From assembly GCA_037176705.1 (NCBI GenBank), contig CM073886.1:16266501-16330500 (forward strand): DNA of 64,000 nucleotides, read 5' to 3'. The position numbers and the translations under genes are program-made. Every line of letters begins with the position of its first letter. The first letter of the stretch is position 1. The DNA is from Molossus alvarezi. Taxonomy: Eukaryota; Chordata; Mammalia; Chiroptera; Molossidae. The notes beneath the pieces are model-generated. The model saw nothing but the letters and a program-made list of their open reading frames with translations. It was not told where the DNA came from and searched no databases. Shown one piece after another: positions 20,601 through 32,322 of the stretch.

Positions 20601-23600
20601 AGTTCAAGTGAGCTGTAGCAGTCTAGCAGAGTGGCTGGCTTTCCTCAGACACCCTCCTCTCCCCAGCCCTGAGTTCTTCAGGTTGAACAAAAATTAAAGA
20701 AGTGCTAAGAACAGCAATGCTTCATCTGGCCTTTTCGAAAACGAGGCTTTCCACATTAATCAATTGACTAATTAGTCAATTGACGTTTACTCCCTTAAAT
20801 GTCAAAACCTCTTGTTCTTTATACCACTTTTACATTTTTTTCTTTTCTTAGAGCTATTGCTATACAGTTCATACACAATCAACTGTCATGTCACACAGTA
20901 TTGTATTAGTGGCATTCCTGCTACCAGCACATCTTCAAATCACTCCCGACACCTCCACTGCCCTTTTGTTACAGCTTCATCAGGAGCCCATGACCTATTA
21001 AATAAAAGGCTATGTTTCATAATAGTCTATTTCCAGGACTCACTGTCCCTTTTCATGTAGATCCAAGGCAATCCTTCCCTAGTGAGCACAAAGATTGTTC
21101 TACTGTAGGTTCCATGCATAATATACCCTACCAACTTGCAAATTCAGTTAGCCAGGAACTTCAGTCCACAATCATTCTCAAGAAAACTGAACTCAACTGG
21201 AAATTCAGTAAAAACTGACATATTAAATTCCAAAGCTTTGTCAGGGTAGTGGGAGACATACCACGAAGCAGGCAAAGCAACTACTATCTAATCATTATTA
21301 AGATTTCTATTGAAAAAGTTGTGCTGGAAGTTATTCCAGCCTGCACACATTTCTACAGAGTTGCTCCCACACGATGCCTTGAAGGTGCCGTGCGTGTCAG
21401 GCCTGCCTTCCTTTCCAGCATATTCTTGTGCATAGTACAGGACAGGATAAAAGAGAACACCCTGGTCCCAGTTGCTAGGCCTCCCATCAAGCCATCACTG
21501 AGTAAGAATGACAAACCCTCCAACAGGTTTTCTTTAGAAGCCAAATGACTCAGGAGGGGGCAACACTATGTTACCCAGAAGAGCAAGGACAACACTATTC
21601 GGATCAAATATATAACCAATGATTATTTGGTACTTAAATCAGGGACAAACAAGCCCATTGCTCTGTCCCTACAGCCATTTAGGTTCCACTGCCTCCTCTG
21701 CTCCCCACAATCACAGTCTGTCAAAAGAGGTGTGTGAGAATCTCTGAAGAGCTCTCAGGTGGAACAAGAGCCTGTTCAACAAACACTTACTGAGTAAGCA
21801 CCTCTTTATGAATGAAAGTTTTAAGGAGGTAGAGTTGGACTCAATATCACGTAGAAAGGTATTTAAAACAACCAAAGGTGCCTAAAATTAGAACAAACAA
21901 CCGGGCTAGGTAGCGAGCCAGTGGAGGTATTCAAAGCAATAGGCTGGAAGACTGCTGACTGACACACTGTCAATGGGCTCATGCTGAATGAGTAAATGGA
22001 TTCAGTTCAGCTCTGGAACTGACCCTGTAGTATCCCTTGACAGACTTGTGGATTTCTGAGTTGTAAAACCCATGGTTTCCCCCAGAGAATGACTAAAATC
22101 TCCTCAGCAACTCCAGGACAAACACCCAGCTCCTTCAAGGCATTCAAAGAGGGGCATCTCAGCTGTTCATGTGCCAATCACCTGGAAATTTGTTAAAATG
22201 CTGATTCTAATATAGAGCCTGGGGTGGGGGTGTCTGTGCCCCTGGTCTGAGGACTACACCCGGAGTAGGAAAAAAACCCCACTGATGATGCAGCATGAGT
22301 TCTAACAGGAAATTTGGTCACACACACACAGCTCTAGTCCTCCATGCCACCCTATGAGCTGGAATCTACTGGGAGTCAGATGCCAGGACTGACATTAGAT
22401 ATACTCCTTAAGAAGGCCTAATTATTCAATAAAATCAGATTATCTCTGTAAGGGATGAATAGCCTGAGATTAGTGATTACAGAATCTCTAGAAAACAGAA
22501 AAATCAAAATCTCAACTACAAGGCTAAATAGGTAACCAATGGTCTGAGTTTCATTCCAAATAACATCAGACTAGCTCTATAGGTGATTCTAGCAGGTTCC
22601 TAGAAACATCAATGAGAGAAGTCAGATAGTAAAATGTGTGCATCAGGGTAAGGTAAGCATCTGTGGGAAACCCTGCCTAGAAAGCACATAGCCTTGGTGT
22701 CACAGGGCACATGCTCCACAAGTGGGCAGAGTTGGGTCTGAGACAGTCCCCCAGGGGGCCTCACCACCTAGGTACAAATAGTCCCTCTCTCCCTGAATTA
22801 CCTCGTTTGCACAGGAACCTCTGAGTCCTGTCAGATCCTGCCCTTACAGGCATGTCAGCTGTGCTAACACTGTGCTATCTAGAATGTTCTTCTATTGTTA
22901 CTTTACTGAAATTGGGTTCCATCAAGCCTTACTCTCCCAGCAAACTCTGATCCTCTCCTCCAGGATTGCTAATACTAGTGACTTCTTTCTGCCTTGGTAC
23001 CTGCGAGTGATATCATCATCACATCATTTTAATGTAGATATTCTGACTCTGGAACTCGACTTTAAGGTACTAGAAGGTCGAATACACATTTCTTCTCTAT
23101 TACACACATGGTAAGCACAATTTGTTTTAAGAGAGTCGAAAAACACCAACAAACATTTACAGGAAAGATATCACTGAAACTTTCTCACTTACATCAAACT
23201 CTTCTATACTCACAAAACTACTGTTACAGCCAAAGGAACACACTCAAAGTTGAAACTTAATCTGAGAAGCATTCAATAATTTTCTAAATAGAAGCTTTCA
23301 TTTCTTTCATGAAAATTACTAAAATTTTGCACAAAGTTAATCTAAATATGCTCCATGACTTTACATTATAAAATCGCCCTGGTAACACCTTACATTATGA
23401 CTAGTAGAAACACTGTGGTTTACCACTTCAGAGAGCACGCACCGGATTAATTGTCACAACAGCCAGGCAGTTACAAGGATGTTTAACACACACACACACA
23501 AAACCACATACAGTTTTTTAAAAACGAAAACCACATAAGTGTTTCTTAAAAAGAGAAATCCTAAAAGTTTACAATCGTCATGGTGATATATACTAAAAAC

Positions 23601-23857
23601 AAAAAGGTCCCAGAAAAGCCATACCTCTAAATTAAAAGTTCAGAATGAAGTCTTTAGCTCAATATTCACAGAATTAATACTGTACAACTACAAACCTGAC
23701 AATGAATTTTAGCCCTTAAAAAAACCTATTACTGAAATGCTTCCTAAAACACAAGAAATTATAACCATCACAATATAATAGTTTAAAAAATGGCTTTATA
23801 CTAACTTGGAGGAAAAACAGACTATATTCTTTTAGAACTACTGTCCCAAATATCTTG

Positions 23858-24095
23858 AGAGCTTGTTTGGAGTTTCTAGCAGGGGAGCGCAGCTACTCAT
23901 ATACCCTTGACCGAAGACTGGTCTTCTCCTCTGGGGGGAAGGTCGTCCTCTTCGACCGAGCGCGCAGCTTCGGGAGGGACGAACATGGATCGGTCGAGGG
24001 AGGAGGGGGACACCCGCCTAGCCAGCCAGATCAGCCGAATCAACCCTGGCAATCAATGGGGTGACAGATGTCGCAGCCAGATCGCCCTCACATCC
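23858..24095 (-). pseudogene. RN7SK: 7SK RNA retropseudogene, 3'-truncated, tailless
   Basis: The minus strand begins GGATGTGAGGGCGATCTGGC, the 5' end of 7SK RNA (the Pol III RNA that holds P-TEFb in the HEXIM complex), and follows it for 238 nt to AACAAGCTCT, about 70% of the 330-nt gene. It has scattered substitutions and no 3' third, no terminator and no A tail. Exact 16-bp target copies (TGTCCCAAATATCTTG) flank it at 23842-23857 and 24096-24111. Genuine 7SK continues CAAG at the truncation point, and so does the target copy, giving a 4-base microhomology. Not expected to be functional. Confidence 0.93.
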
Positions 24096-25507
24096 TGTCC
24101 CAAATATCTTGTGTTCTAGAAGACCCAGATTCCTAGACTTTCACTTTATATAAGATATATCCAGAAAAATTGTTATTAATTCAAACTTTGGTCATCAAAA
24201 CATAATTTAACTTATTTTGGAAAGTGACTTTGAAAGGAAACTTAAGTATGACTCCTGTGGAGAGGAAAGGCCACTAACAGGCCCATGACCCCAGAATGTC
24301 TCTCCTATGTGACATGGACACTGTTGAGCAGAGTCAGCACACTAGGCATCCTCTCAGGATGGAGGCGAGTTGGACTTAAAGGAAAAGCACATGGGTATCA
24401 CCGGTGCTCCACTCCCTGACACATAGGAACAATGTGCTTTTCCATCTTTCCTTGTGCCACTCGCAAACAACCAGAAAGAAAAGCAGCAAACATTCTCCAG
24501 GTAGCAATGGGGTCATGAAGATGATCAAGAAGAATGAGAGTAATGAACACGTAACCACAAACAGGGGAGGGTGGCAAGATGGCATCGACAAGATGGAGAA
24601 AGACTAGAAAGACTATGCTGTGCTCAAAGTCACAGGGAGCAGTTCCAGTCAGACATGATATCAAAGAGCACATTCTATCTGTCCAAACTCAGGGACACAC
24701 CCAAGACCACAATTTTACCTCTAAAATGACAGGAAATGACTTGAAATTGGGAAGAGATGCTCATCTTTTCACTGCTCTGATGGCTACAGGGAACCCCTGG
24801 GAGCCACACACAAGCCTCCTGAACAGGGATCACTGCTTAATGGATCAATCAGCTAAAGGCTACACAGATGAAGCCAAAGAAGGCAAAACAATGGGAATGA
24901 TCAGAATGCGGCCAGTCTGGGGCAGAGACTCTCAATCTGTACTGAATAAATTATTGGTTATGTAAATAGGACTGGGAATTGCAGCTCCATGGAGGATGGA
25001 AACTTCCCAAATGTCTACATGTGGGATTCTATACTGACCCGGCCTGACTGACTCGTCTATGACACAGACCCCAAATTTACTTTAGGATAAGAGGATTCCA
25101 ATTCCAAAAGAAGCATCCCTCTATTTCCCCTGCCCCACCCCCAAAGTCACTGCAATTATAATGACGCAACATTCAAATCCTCAGATACTGAGTATCTGTC
25201 AAGAAATAGGAAGAGTGGTCCAGTTGGTGATGATCCTCTCTTCCATTGCTCCACTGTTGCCAATTCTAACACAAAGGGGTGGTGGTGGCAGGGAATGAAA
25301 TTCCAAAATGACCACGCCCACTGAGCACAATGAGAATCTGTCCACTCACTAAGCTTTGCTTCATCCTTTGTCACTGTATGTCTTTACTTGCTACTATACT
25401 TTGTGGTTCATAATTTCTGCCCTGCTTCCTACCTATGCTTCTGTATTCTCTTCAGAAATAGCTTATTTTCTCATCTCCAAGCTTCTCTACCCCCAATGCT
25501 CACTTAC

Positions 25508-25621
25508 TTTGTTGGTTTCGCTTGTCACTGGCATTTTTCAAAGGGAGGCAAACAGGGCAGTCATGTCGTGTGCAGTTCTTCCAATGAGAGATGATTTGTC
25601 GTGAAGATGCACAATGGGCAA
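25508..25621 (-). CDS. CREBBP: CREBBP exon 5 (end of TAZ1)
   Basis: 114 nt between acceptor GTCATAG and donor GTAAGTG. Reads [17 protein letters not shown], then [21 protein letters not shown]. It supplies the last Cys of zinc site 2 (AHC) and all four ligands of site 3 (His of SHWKNC, its Cys, and the two Cys of HDCPVC), so all twelve TAZ1 zinc ligands are present across exons 4-5. Separate plus-strand open frames over this stretch are shadows. Confidence 0.97.
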
Positions 25622-26921
25622 CTATGACCAGAAAAACAACGAGATGTTATTTTTCTATCCAAATCGTCACACTTTCAATTACACCTAAATTATAATGCCA
25701 GGTTCCATAAGAAAATGGTAACAAGGGTAACCATTACACAGTACAGGCAGTCCTCAACTTACAAACAGGCAGTTTTCCAAAAGGTTTGTAAGTCGACTGT
25801 TGAGAATTCCAAACAAAAACTTCCCATAGAAGCAATGTTATGAATGATGGTGATTAAGGTTCAGCTCACAAAACAAAAACAAAACAAAAGCTTTTTGACC
25901 TGAAGTACCAAACAACTGGAAGGAAAGGTAGAATAATTCTGTACTGTCACTATATAAAATAAAAATGTTACATTATGTTTAAGGATGAAACCATCTAAAT
26001 ACTCTTATTGAAGAAATACAGATAGAGAAGCAAATGAGAAGTCTGTGGAGATTCTGAAGGAGGCCTGGCCTCCTTCAAAGTACTTGAGAGGGTAATTAAA
26101 TCTGATTATTCTCAGTCTTTATCTTCGCTTCCATACGAAGGCATTGCGATTTCTTTCTAAAGGTGACATAACCCTTTTCGGCTTCTCCATCAGGGTAAGG
26201 GTTATGCTGGGGACTCACAAATGTCACAAAGGGAGAGAGGGAGATCAGGGAGAGATTCTCCCCAAGGTTTAGGAGCACAAGAAAGAAAAAGAAAGAGGGT
26301 CAAGATTAGCGGAAAGTATAGTAGTTAGTAAGAAACACTTTCTTTGGTAGAATCAAGGGGTCTGCCATAGAAGAGGGGGAAGGGGGGCACATGATGTGCC
26401 GGAGTCACCACCTCCTTGAGGGGAGGGAGGAGGTGGCAGAGATGATACGGTGGACACAGTTCCCAGGACAACTTCCCTGGTATCCTGATTAGCTTCAAGA
26501 CGCAAGTGTGGAAGAGCAAGGCAGTGGGCCCTGGCAGTCTGAACACGACACAGCTGCAAGAGAGATGCTCTTGGTGCGAAAAGGGTGTGTGCATGCATGT
26601 GTGCGCTACCCTGCCCAAAAGAGAACCATGCTATAGACATTTATAATGAAGACTGTGCTTAAGAAGTGACACGTGTCTTCTGTGACAGAGGAAGGAGGAA
26701 AAGAACAAATGCAATGCACAGCCTCATCTAGTATAAAGTCACAGAATATTATTATAAAACCAAATCGCCTTTCTCTTCAGCAGTTAAGTGTTCCAGTGGC
26801 ATCTGACTGGATGGTGTGTGAAGAAGAGATTGCAAGAACCTTATAACAAGAGAGCTGCCTAATAACAAGGACAAATTTCATCCTAAGCGTTGCCAGTAGG
26901 AATTCAGAAAATGGCACTTAC
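25622..26921 (-). other. CREBBP: CREBBP intron 4
   Basis: 1.3 kb separating the two TAZ1 exons. A possible Tigger-like fragment lies at 25741-25815; otherwise nothing recognised. Two overlapping 90-codon open frames on the minus strand near 26325-26640 have no CBP similarity and no acceptor or donor I would trust. Confidence 0.8.
25741..25815. mobile_element. Possible Tigger-like DNA transposon end
   Basis: TACAGGCAGTCCTCAACTTAC after a TA, followed by AGGTTTGTAAGTCGACTG, resembles the terminal text of pogo/Tigger elements. Only one end is visible. Confidence 0.4.
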
Positions 26922-27162
26922 CTTGACAGGCTTTCCCAGCCTGACAGTGTGTCATGTGATTCAAAACATTTTTCATAGTTCGACAATGTGGGAGAGAGCA
27001 GGCCCGAACCTCTCCGTTTGCTTGTTCTCGTCTCTGACATTTATGAGCATGAAGCAGTAGAACCAGCTGCTGCTGTATCAGTTTGCGTTTTTCAGGATCT
27101 GCAGTGGGGCCCGTTGCAATTGCTTGTGTGGGTACAATTCCCACTGATGTTTGCATCTGAGA
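26922..27162 (-). CDS. CREBBP: CREBBP exon 4 (first two thirds of TAZ1)
   Basis: Starts [13 protein letters not shown] after acceptor TTTTAG and ends at the first base of a Val codon after GKACQ, with donor GTAAGTG. It carries the TAZ1 helices that bind the transactivation domains of HIF-1alpha, CITED2, STAT2 and others. Zinc ligands of site 1 are visible (HAHKC, then the Cys of RACS and of LPHC), and those of site 2 start here (His and Cys of NHMTHC, Cys of KAC). The core [18 protein letters not shown] is intact. Length 241 nt, as in human. Confidence 0.97.
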
Positions 27163-27686
27163 CTAAAATAAAACAAATAAACATTTTAATAAGCTTTTAG
27201 AGTTCCAATTCATGTTCATTAATAATTTTTCAAACTAATGTTAAAGTTGATGGATAGTATCAGCCACAGAGAGAAGGCAGCTGGTGTGGTTCTCTTTAAT
27301 TTATCAGAGACTTTAAGAAAGATAAAGAAGCAAAGAAATAAACCAACTGAGAAGCAAGGCTGATTCAAGTTCGCTTGTGTATGATTGTCTCACAGCAAGA
27401 AAATGATGCTTAATCTTAACTGTAGTAACCCAAACCCAACTCATTCTACAATCTATAAAAATATAGAAAAAGCTATGTATTATATTAGGTTAAACTATAT
27501 GAAGCTATTGTTTCTGTAGGTCTAAATGGCCAAACATCGTCAATTTCATATGGTTCACATAACTGAAAAATATCTGTTGCAGAAGAATAATGAGAGTCAC
27601 CCTCTGGATTTCATGATCTTGTGACCAGAAGGACAATACTTATAGTATTCATTACCTGTCCTAAAAATTAATACAACACTTATTTT

Positions 27687-27938
27687 ATTTTATTTTTTTA
27701 TCCTCACCTGAGGATATTTTTCCATTTTTTGTACAGATCGAATGGGAGGGAGAGAGAGGAAGGGAGAGAGAGTGAGAAACATCGACGTGAAGGGACACAT
27801 CGAGTGGTTGCCACCCGCACAACCAACCAGGGCCGGGGACAAACTGCAACCGAAGTACATGCCCTTAGCGGGAACCGAACCCGGGTCTCTCCAGACCGCA
27901 GGCCGACGCTCTAACCGCTGAGCAAAACTGGCCAGGGC
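27687..27938 (-). mobile_element. VES SINE (GTTTGG type)
   Basis: Complete reverse copy with exact 15-bp flanks TACAACACTTATTTT at 27672-27686 and 27939-27953. Confidence 0.94.
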
Positions 27939-27953
27939 TACAACACTTATTTT

Positions 27954-28001
27954 TAAAAAATGTTTTTATTGATTTTTTTTTAAAGAGAGAGGAAGGGGGG
28001 G

Positions 28002-28033
<32 letters not shown>

Positions 28034-28184
28034 GAAACATCAGTGTGAGACCGCTAACATCAACTGGCTGCCTCCTGCACAGGGATCCAGCCCGCAACCC
28101 AGGCATGTGCCCTGACCAAGAATCAAACCGGGACCTCTCAGTCCATGGATCGATGCTGAATCCACTAAGCCACACCGCTTGGGT
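27954..28184 (-). mobile_element. VES SINE (GTGTGG type)
   Basis: Directly follows the target copy of the neighbouring SINE; long (AG)n tract near 28003-28034. The right flank GACACCTAATTTTT resembles the same target, so both may have used one site. Confidence 0.88.
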
Positions 28185-28232
28185 GACACCTAATTTTTTT
28201 TGATGGTAGTGATTTTTTTTAAACTTATCTTT

Positions 28233-28303
28233 TTTTTTTTATCCTCACCCAAGGACATTTTTCCATTTTTTGTACAGATAGAGTGGGAGGAAGAGAGAGG
28301 AAA

Positions 28304-28334
<31 letters not shown>

Positions 28335-28492
28335 TCGACGTGAAAGGGACACACTGAGTGGTTGCCACCCGCAAGACCAACCAGGGCCGGGGACAAACTG
28401 CAACCGAAGTACATGCCCTCAGCGGGAACTGAACCTGGGTCTCTCGGGACCGCAGGCCGACGCTCTAACCGCTGAGCTAAACCGGCCAGGGC
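28233..28492 (-). mobile_element. VES SINE inside the HAL1 tail
   Basis: Complete reverse copy with exact flanks TTAAACTTATCTTT at 28219-28232 and 28493-28506. It splits the 3' tail of the HAL1-like element. Confidence 0.93.
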
Positions 28493-28844
28493 TTAAACTT
28501 ATCTTTATTGTTGAATGTATTACAGATGTCCCTCTTCACCCCCCCCCCCCCAAACTCCCTCCTGCTTTCCCCACACTACTGTCTGTGTCTATTGGTTATG
28601 AAAAATGCATATAAGTTCTCTGGTTTCTCTCTTCCCACCCCACCTCCCTCCTTCACTTTAAGGTTCATCAGTCTAACAACCAATTTGTACTTCTTAATCC
28701 TTCCATCTTTTTCACCCAACTCCCCTTCCATTTGGCAACCAAAAAAATTCTCTGTATCTATGAGTCTGTTTCTGATCTGCTTGCTCATTTTGTTTGCAGA
28801 TTCAATTGCTGATAGATATATATTTATTGCCATTTTATTGTTCA

Positions 28845-29990
28845 TATTTTTAAATCTTCTTCTTCAAGAAGACCCGTCAACATTTCATGTAATACTGGTT
28901 TGGGGATGAACTCCTTTAGCTTTTTCTTGTCTGAGAAACTCTTTATATGGCTATCGATTCTAAATGATAGCTTTGCAGAATAGAATAATCTTGGTTGTAG
29001 GTCCTTGCTTTTCATCACTTTCAATATTTCTTGCCACCCCCCCTCCTGGCCTGCAAAGTTTCTTTTGAGAAATCGGCTGACAGCCTTAGGGAAGAGTTCC
29101 GTTGTAGGTAACTAACTGCATTTCTCTTGCTGCTTTTAAGATTCTCTCTTTTTGCCTGGCTGGTGTGGCTCAGAAGTTGAGTGCCGACCCATGCACCAGG
29201 AGGTCGCCGGTTCAATTCCCGGTCAGAGCACCTGCCCAATTTGTGGGCCCGATCCCCAGTGGAGGGCATGCAGGAGGCGGCCAATCGATGTTCTCTCATT
29301 GATGTTTCTATCTCTCTCCCCCTCACCCTTCCTCTCTCTCTCGAATCAATAAAGGAAAAAAAAGATTCTCTGCCTTTAACCTTTGGCATTTTGATGATAA
29401 TGTGCCTTGATGTGGACCTCTTTGGGTTCATCTTGTTTGGAACACTCTGTGCTTCCTAGACTTGTATGTCTCTTTCCTTCACCAAGTTAGTAAAGTTTTC
29501 AGTCATTATTTTTACAAAAAGGTTTTCAATTTCTTGCCCTCTCTTCTCCTTCTGGCACTCCCATGACGGGAATGTTGGCACACTTGAAGTTGTCCCACAG
29601 GCTCCTTATACTATCCTCATTTTTTTTGGATTGTTTGTTCCTTTTGCTGTTCTGATTGGGTGTTTTTTGCTTCCTTACATTCCAAATCGATGGTTTGCTT
29701 CTTGGCTTCACCTACTCTACTACTGATTCTCTGTATTCTTTATTTCAGTTAGTGCATCCTTCGTTTCTGACTAGTCCTTTATTATGCTCTTGAGGCCCTT
29801 GCTAAGTTCACCGAGTGTCCTTATAAGCAATGTTTTGAATTCTGCATCTGTTAGATTGCTTACCTCCATTTCATTCAGTTCTTTTCCTGGAGTTTTGTTC
29901 TGTTCTTTCATTTGGGACATGTTTCTTTGTCTCCTCATTTTGGCTGCCTCCCTGTCTTTGTTTCTATGTATTAGGTAGAGTTTCTATGTC
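28845..29990 (-). pseudogene. LINE-1-type ORF1 of the HAL1 element, broken
   Basis: ORF1p is an RNA-binding chaperone with coiled coil, RRM and C-terminal domain. The three parts can be followed in order, but the frame shifts (one shift at the C-run near 29035-29042, splitting QARR from KVMKSKDLQPR) and is cut by a VES at 29154-29361. The C-terminal piece ends at 28842 after LLEEEDLKI. The product would be non-functional. Confidence 0.7.
29154..29361 (+). mobile_element. VES SINE (GTGTGG type) in HAL1 ORF1
   Basis: Complete copy with flanks AAGATTCTCTCTTTT (29139-29153) and AAGATTCTCTGCCTT (from 29362). Confidence 0.92.
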
Positions 29991-31530
29991 ACCAAGACTT
30001 CCTAGGATGGCCTGTTGTAGTAGGTGTCCTGTAGGTCCAGTGGCACAGCCTCCCTGATCACCCAGCTGGGCCCTCAAGGTACACTTCTTGTGTGGACTTT
30101 TACATCCTTCTGTTGTAATTGAGTCTTGATTGGTGGTGGCACATCAGTGGGAAGGTTTACTCAGGCTGGTCAGCTGCAAGGACTGGCTGTGCCCACTAAC
30201 CACCAACCTCTACCTTGGATGACTGGCTGTGCAAGGGCTCACCACACAGAGCAAGACTTACTTCAGCAGTGCTCTGGTGCCCCAAGTCCATTCCTCAAGT
30301 GAGTCACTTGTGGAGGTGCTTCGGTGGTGGTGCTGTGATGTGGTTTGAAGCTGTCTACTGGGTGTGCTGGCTCTGGGGCAAGGTAGCCACTGCCTGTGTT
30401 CTACCCAGGGCCACCAGGCATAAGCTACAAAACGATCTGCAGATGGCTGTTTCTTGTGCTGGGCTTGGAGGTACCCAGGTGAAGCCAAGCTGTGAACCAA
30501 GGCTGGCTGCTTCTAGTGCCTGACCTGGGACAACTTAGCAAGAGGTATGGGACTCACTGTGGCCAGATGCTGCTTGAGAGAATTTATGAAAATATGAAGC
30601 AAGAGCCCAAACAGGCCAATCCTATGGTAAAGCCACTGGAAACAGCTTGGGTGGGCCAGAAAGTTGAGTGGGGCAGGGCCTCAGGGAATCACCAGGACGG
30701 GGCACACAGTGTGAGCCAGGCTGTTGGAGTGCCAGAAATGGCAGCCGTCTGCCTGCCCTGTGGGAGAAGGGCTCACCGAAGAAACAAGGCCTCCACCAGA
30801 ATGTCTGCCTAGGAGAAAGCTGCCGCTCCAGTCCTTACCCCGATGCCAAACAATTCAGTTCTTCCCCATATGTCTCTGCTGCCTTTCAAGCTGCCTCCCC
30901 TCTCCATGCTGGAGCTCAGAGGGAGCTGGTCCGAGTAAGTCTGTGCACAGGCCCTTGAAGAGGAGCTGCCTGGGGCTCCAGCAGCCTTACCTCCCTCAGC
31001 CTCAGTTCCCACTGGTTTTTACAGACTTCCCTGACTGGCACTGGAACCCTGAGCTGGGTGCCTGGTGGGGGACCGGGACCTGTCACTCCTCAAGGAGGAC
31101 CTTCACAACTGAGGTCTCTTTCCTGATTTTTATCCACCACACGTGGGTGTGGGACCAGCCCGTCTACCTCCGCCCCTCCTACCAGTCTCGATGTGGCTGC
31201 TTCTTTAATTTTGTAGTTGTAGGACTTCCATTCAGCGTGATTTCAGGTGGTTCTGAAGGATGGCTGTTCTGTAGTTTAGTTGTAATTTTGATGTGGTTGT
31301 GAGAGGAGGCGAGTACCATGTTTACCTGTGCCATCGTCTTGACCGGAAGCTGACTGATACTTATCCTTAATACAACCATCCAGTACAATTGCTAATGCTT
31401 ATAAAATGCTTTTCCTTCCATTATAATTTCTACTCAGACAGCTGACAATATTTTCAAAAAGTATTTGCTGATCTGATAAAGATACGGAAATAGAGTTTAG
31501 CTGCTTTCATCCTTTAAAAACAACACGCCA

Positions 31531-31765
31531 GCCCTGGCAGGTTTGGCTCAGCGGTTAGAGTGTCAAACCGAGGGGTCATGGGTCTGATGCCTGGTCAAGG
31601 GTATGTACCTGGGTTGCAGGTTCAATATCTCGCCCTGGTCAGAATCATGTGGGAGACACTCAATCAATGTCTGTCTGTTTCTCTCTCTCTCTCCCCCCTC
31701 CCTCCCTCATCTAAAAAAAAAAAAATCAATGGAAAAATATCCTTGGGTAAGGATTAACAAAAACA
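31531..31765 (+). mobile_element. VES SINE (divergent GTTTGG type)
   Basis: Head GCCCTGGCAGGTTTGGCTC, tail ending AAGGATTAACAAAAAC. Flanks AACAACACGCCAG and ATAACAAGCCAGA are alike. Confidence 0.85.
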
Positions 31766-31974
31766 TAAAATAACAAGCCAGACTGGTTGTACCTCTTAAC
31801 TGCAAAGAAAATAGAAAACGTGATCTATGGAGTCTTCTTATTCTTTACAAACTACCAACATTCTTCAGATGAACTCTAGTGTTCTTAACAACCCTCTCTG
31901 CCTTCCCTAAAGTAAACCACCACTGTGACTCTTCAAATTACGAATCAAAACCATGCACTTGGAATTAAGAGAAA

Positions 31975-32318
31975 AAAAACTATAAAATGGCCAAGAGACA
32001 TATAAAAAAAATGTTCATCACAAAGATGCAAATTAAAATGACTATGAGACATCACCTTACACCTGCCAGAATGGCTGCCATCAACAAATCATCAAACAAA
32101 AAGTGCTGGAGAGGATGTGGAGAAAAGGGAACTCTAGTACACTGCAGGGCAGGAAGAGATAAATCAAAGAACTTGTATGCGTAACCAACAGACACAGACA
32201 ACAATGCAGTGAAGGCAGAGGTGGGGCAGGGGCAAGAGTGGGGAGGGGGATGTCAATGGGGGGAAGGAGGGACATTTTTAATACTTTCAACAATAAAGAT
32301 ATATCAAAAATACATATT
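31975..32318 (+). mobile_element. L1 3' UTR fragment
   Basis: Text such as GGCCAAGAGACATATAAAAA and GGAGAGGATGTGGAGAAAAGG matches the 3' UTR of the L1 at 5200-5345. From about 32170 it switches to the 3' end seen in the HAL1 element (ACCAACAGACACAGACAAC to CAACAATAAAGATAT), so the two tails are related. Confidence 0.65.
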
Positions 32319-32322
32319 CCTT

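Larger units (their letters stand above)
18129..25507 (-). other. CREBBP: CREBBP intron 5 (7.4 kb, VES-free)
   Basis: No VES SINE found. Recognised contents are an A-run (18341-18365), L2/MIR-like remnants (18990-19060, 20330-20600, 21770-21800), a MER5-like fragment near 22155-22260, and the 7SK retropseudogene at 23858-24095. Long stretches (18370-18980, 19070-20320, 20610-21760, 22270-23840, 24115-25507) look unique. Confidence 0.8.
28210..31352 (-). mobile_element. HAL1-like half-LINE (ORF1 only), nearly full length
   Basis: On the minus strand a 5' UTR-like region starts near 31352 (CTTCCGGTCAAGACGATGGC), followed by L1 ORF1 text (RRM-type piece SLWDNFKCANIPVMGVPEG near 29590-29650; C-terminal domain with LRLSADFSKETLQARR, LQPRLFYSAKLSFR and DKKKLKEF), and then directly a 3' UTR ending CAATAAAGATAAG plus an A-run, with no ORF2. 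That layout defines HAL1. VES copies interrupt it at 28233 and 29154. TTAATACAAC at 27668-27677 and 31367-31376 may be its target copies, outside later SINEs. Confidence 0.75.

Noticed and set aside
23855..24119. Two GC-rich 70-codon plus-strand frames
   Set aside because: They read the antisense of the 7SK retropseudogene, an RNA gene with no coding function.
24579..24965. 128-codon plus-strand open frame in intron 5
   Set aside because: No recognisable domain, and opposite to the host gene. I could not link it to a known repeat, but nothing supports expression.
26325..26640. Two overlapping minus-strand frames of 95-97 codons as an extra exon of CREBBP
   Set aside because: They lie in intron 4, inside TAZ1 coding; exon 4 joins exon 5 in frame without them, and the text is unlike CBP.
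27672..28506. CRISPR-like array of regularly repeated units
   Set aside because: The repeats are SINEs of about 250 bp with unique target copies, in a mammalian genome.
30724..31302. 192-codon plus-strand open frame and overlapping frames at 30215-30958
   Set aside because: Lies antisense to the GC-rich 5' UTR-like region of the HAL1 element; no similarity to a known protein and no splice context.
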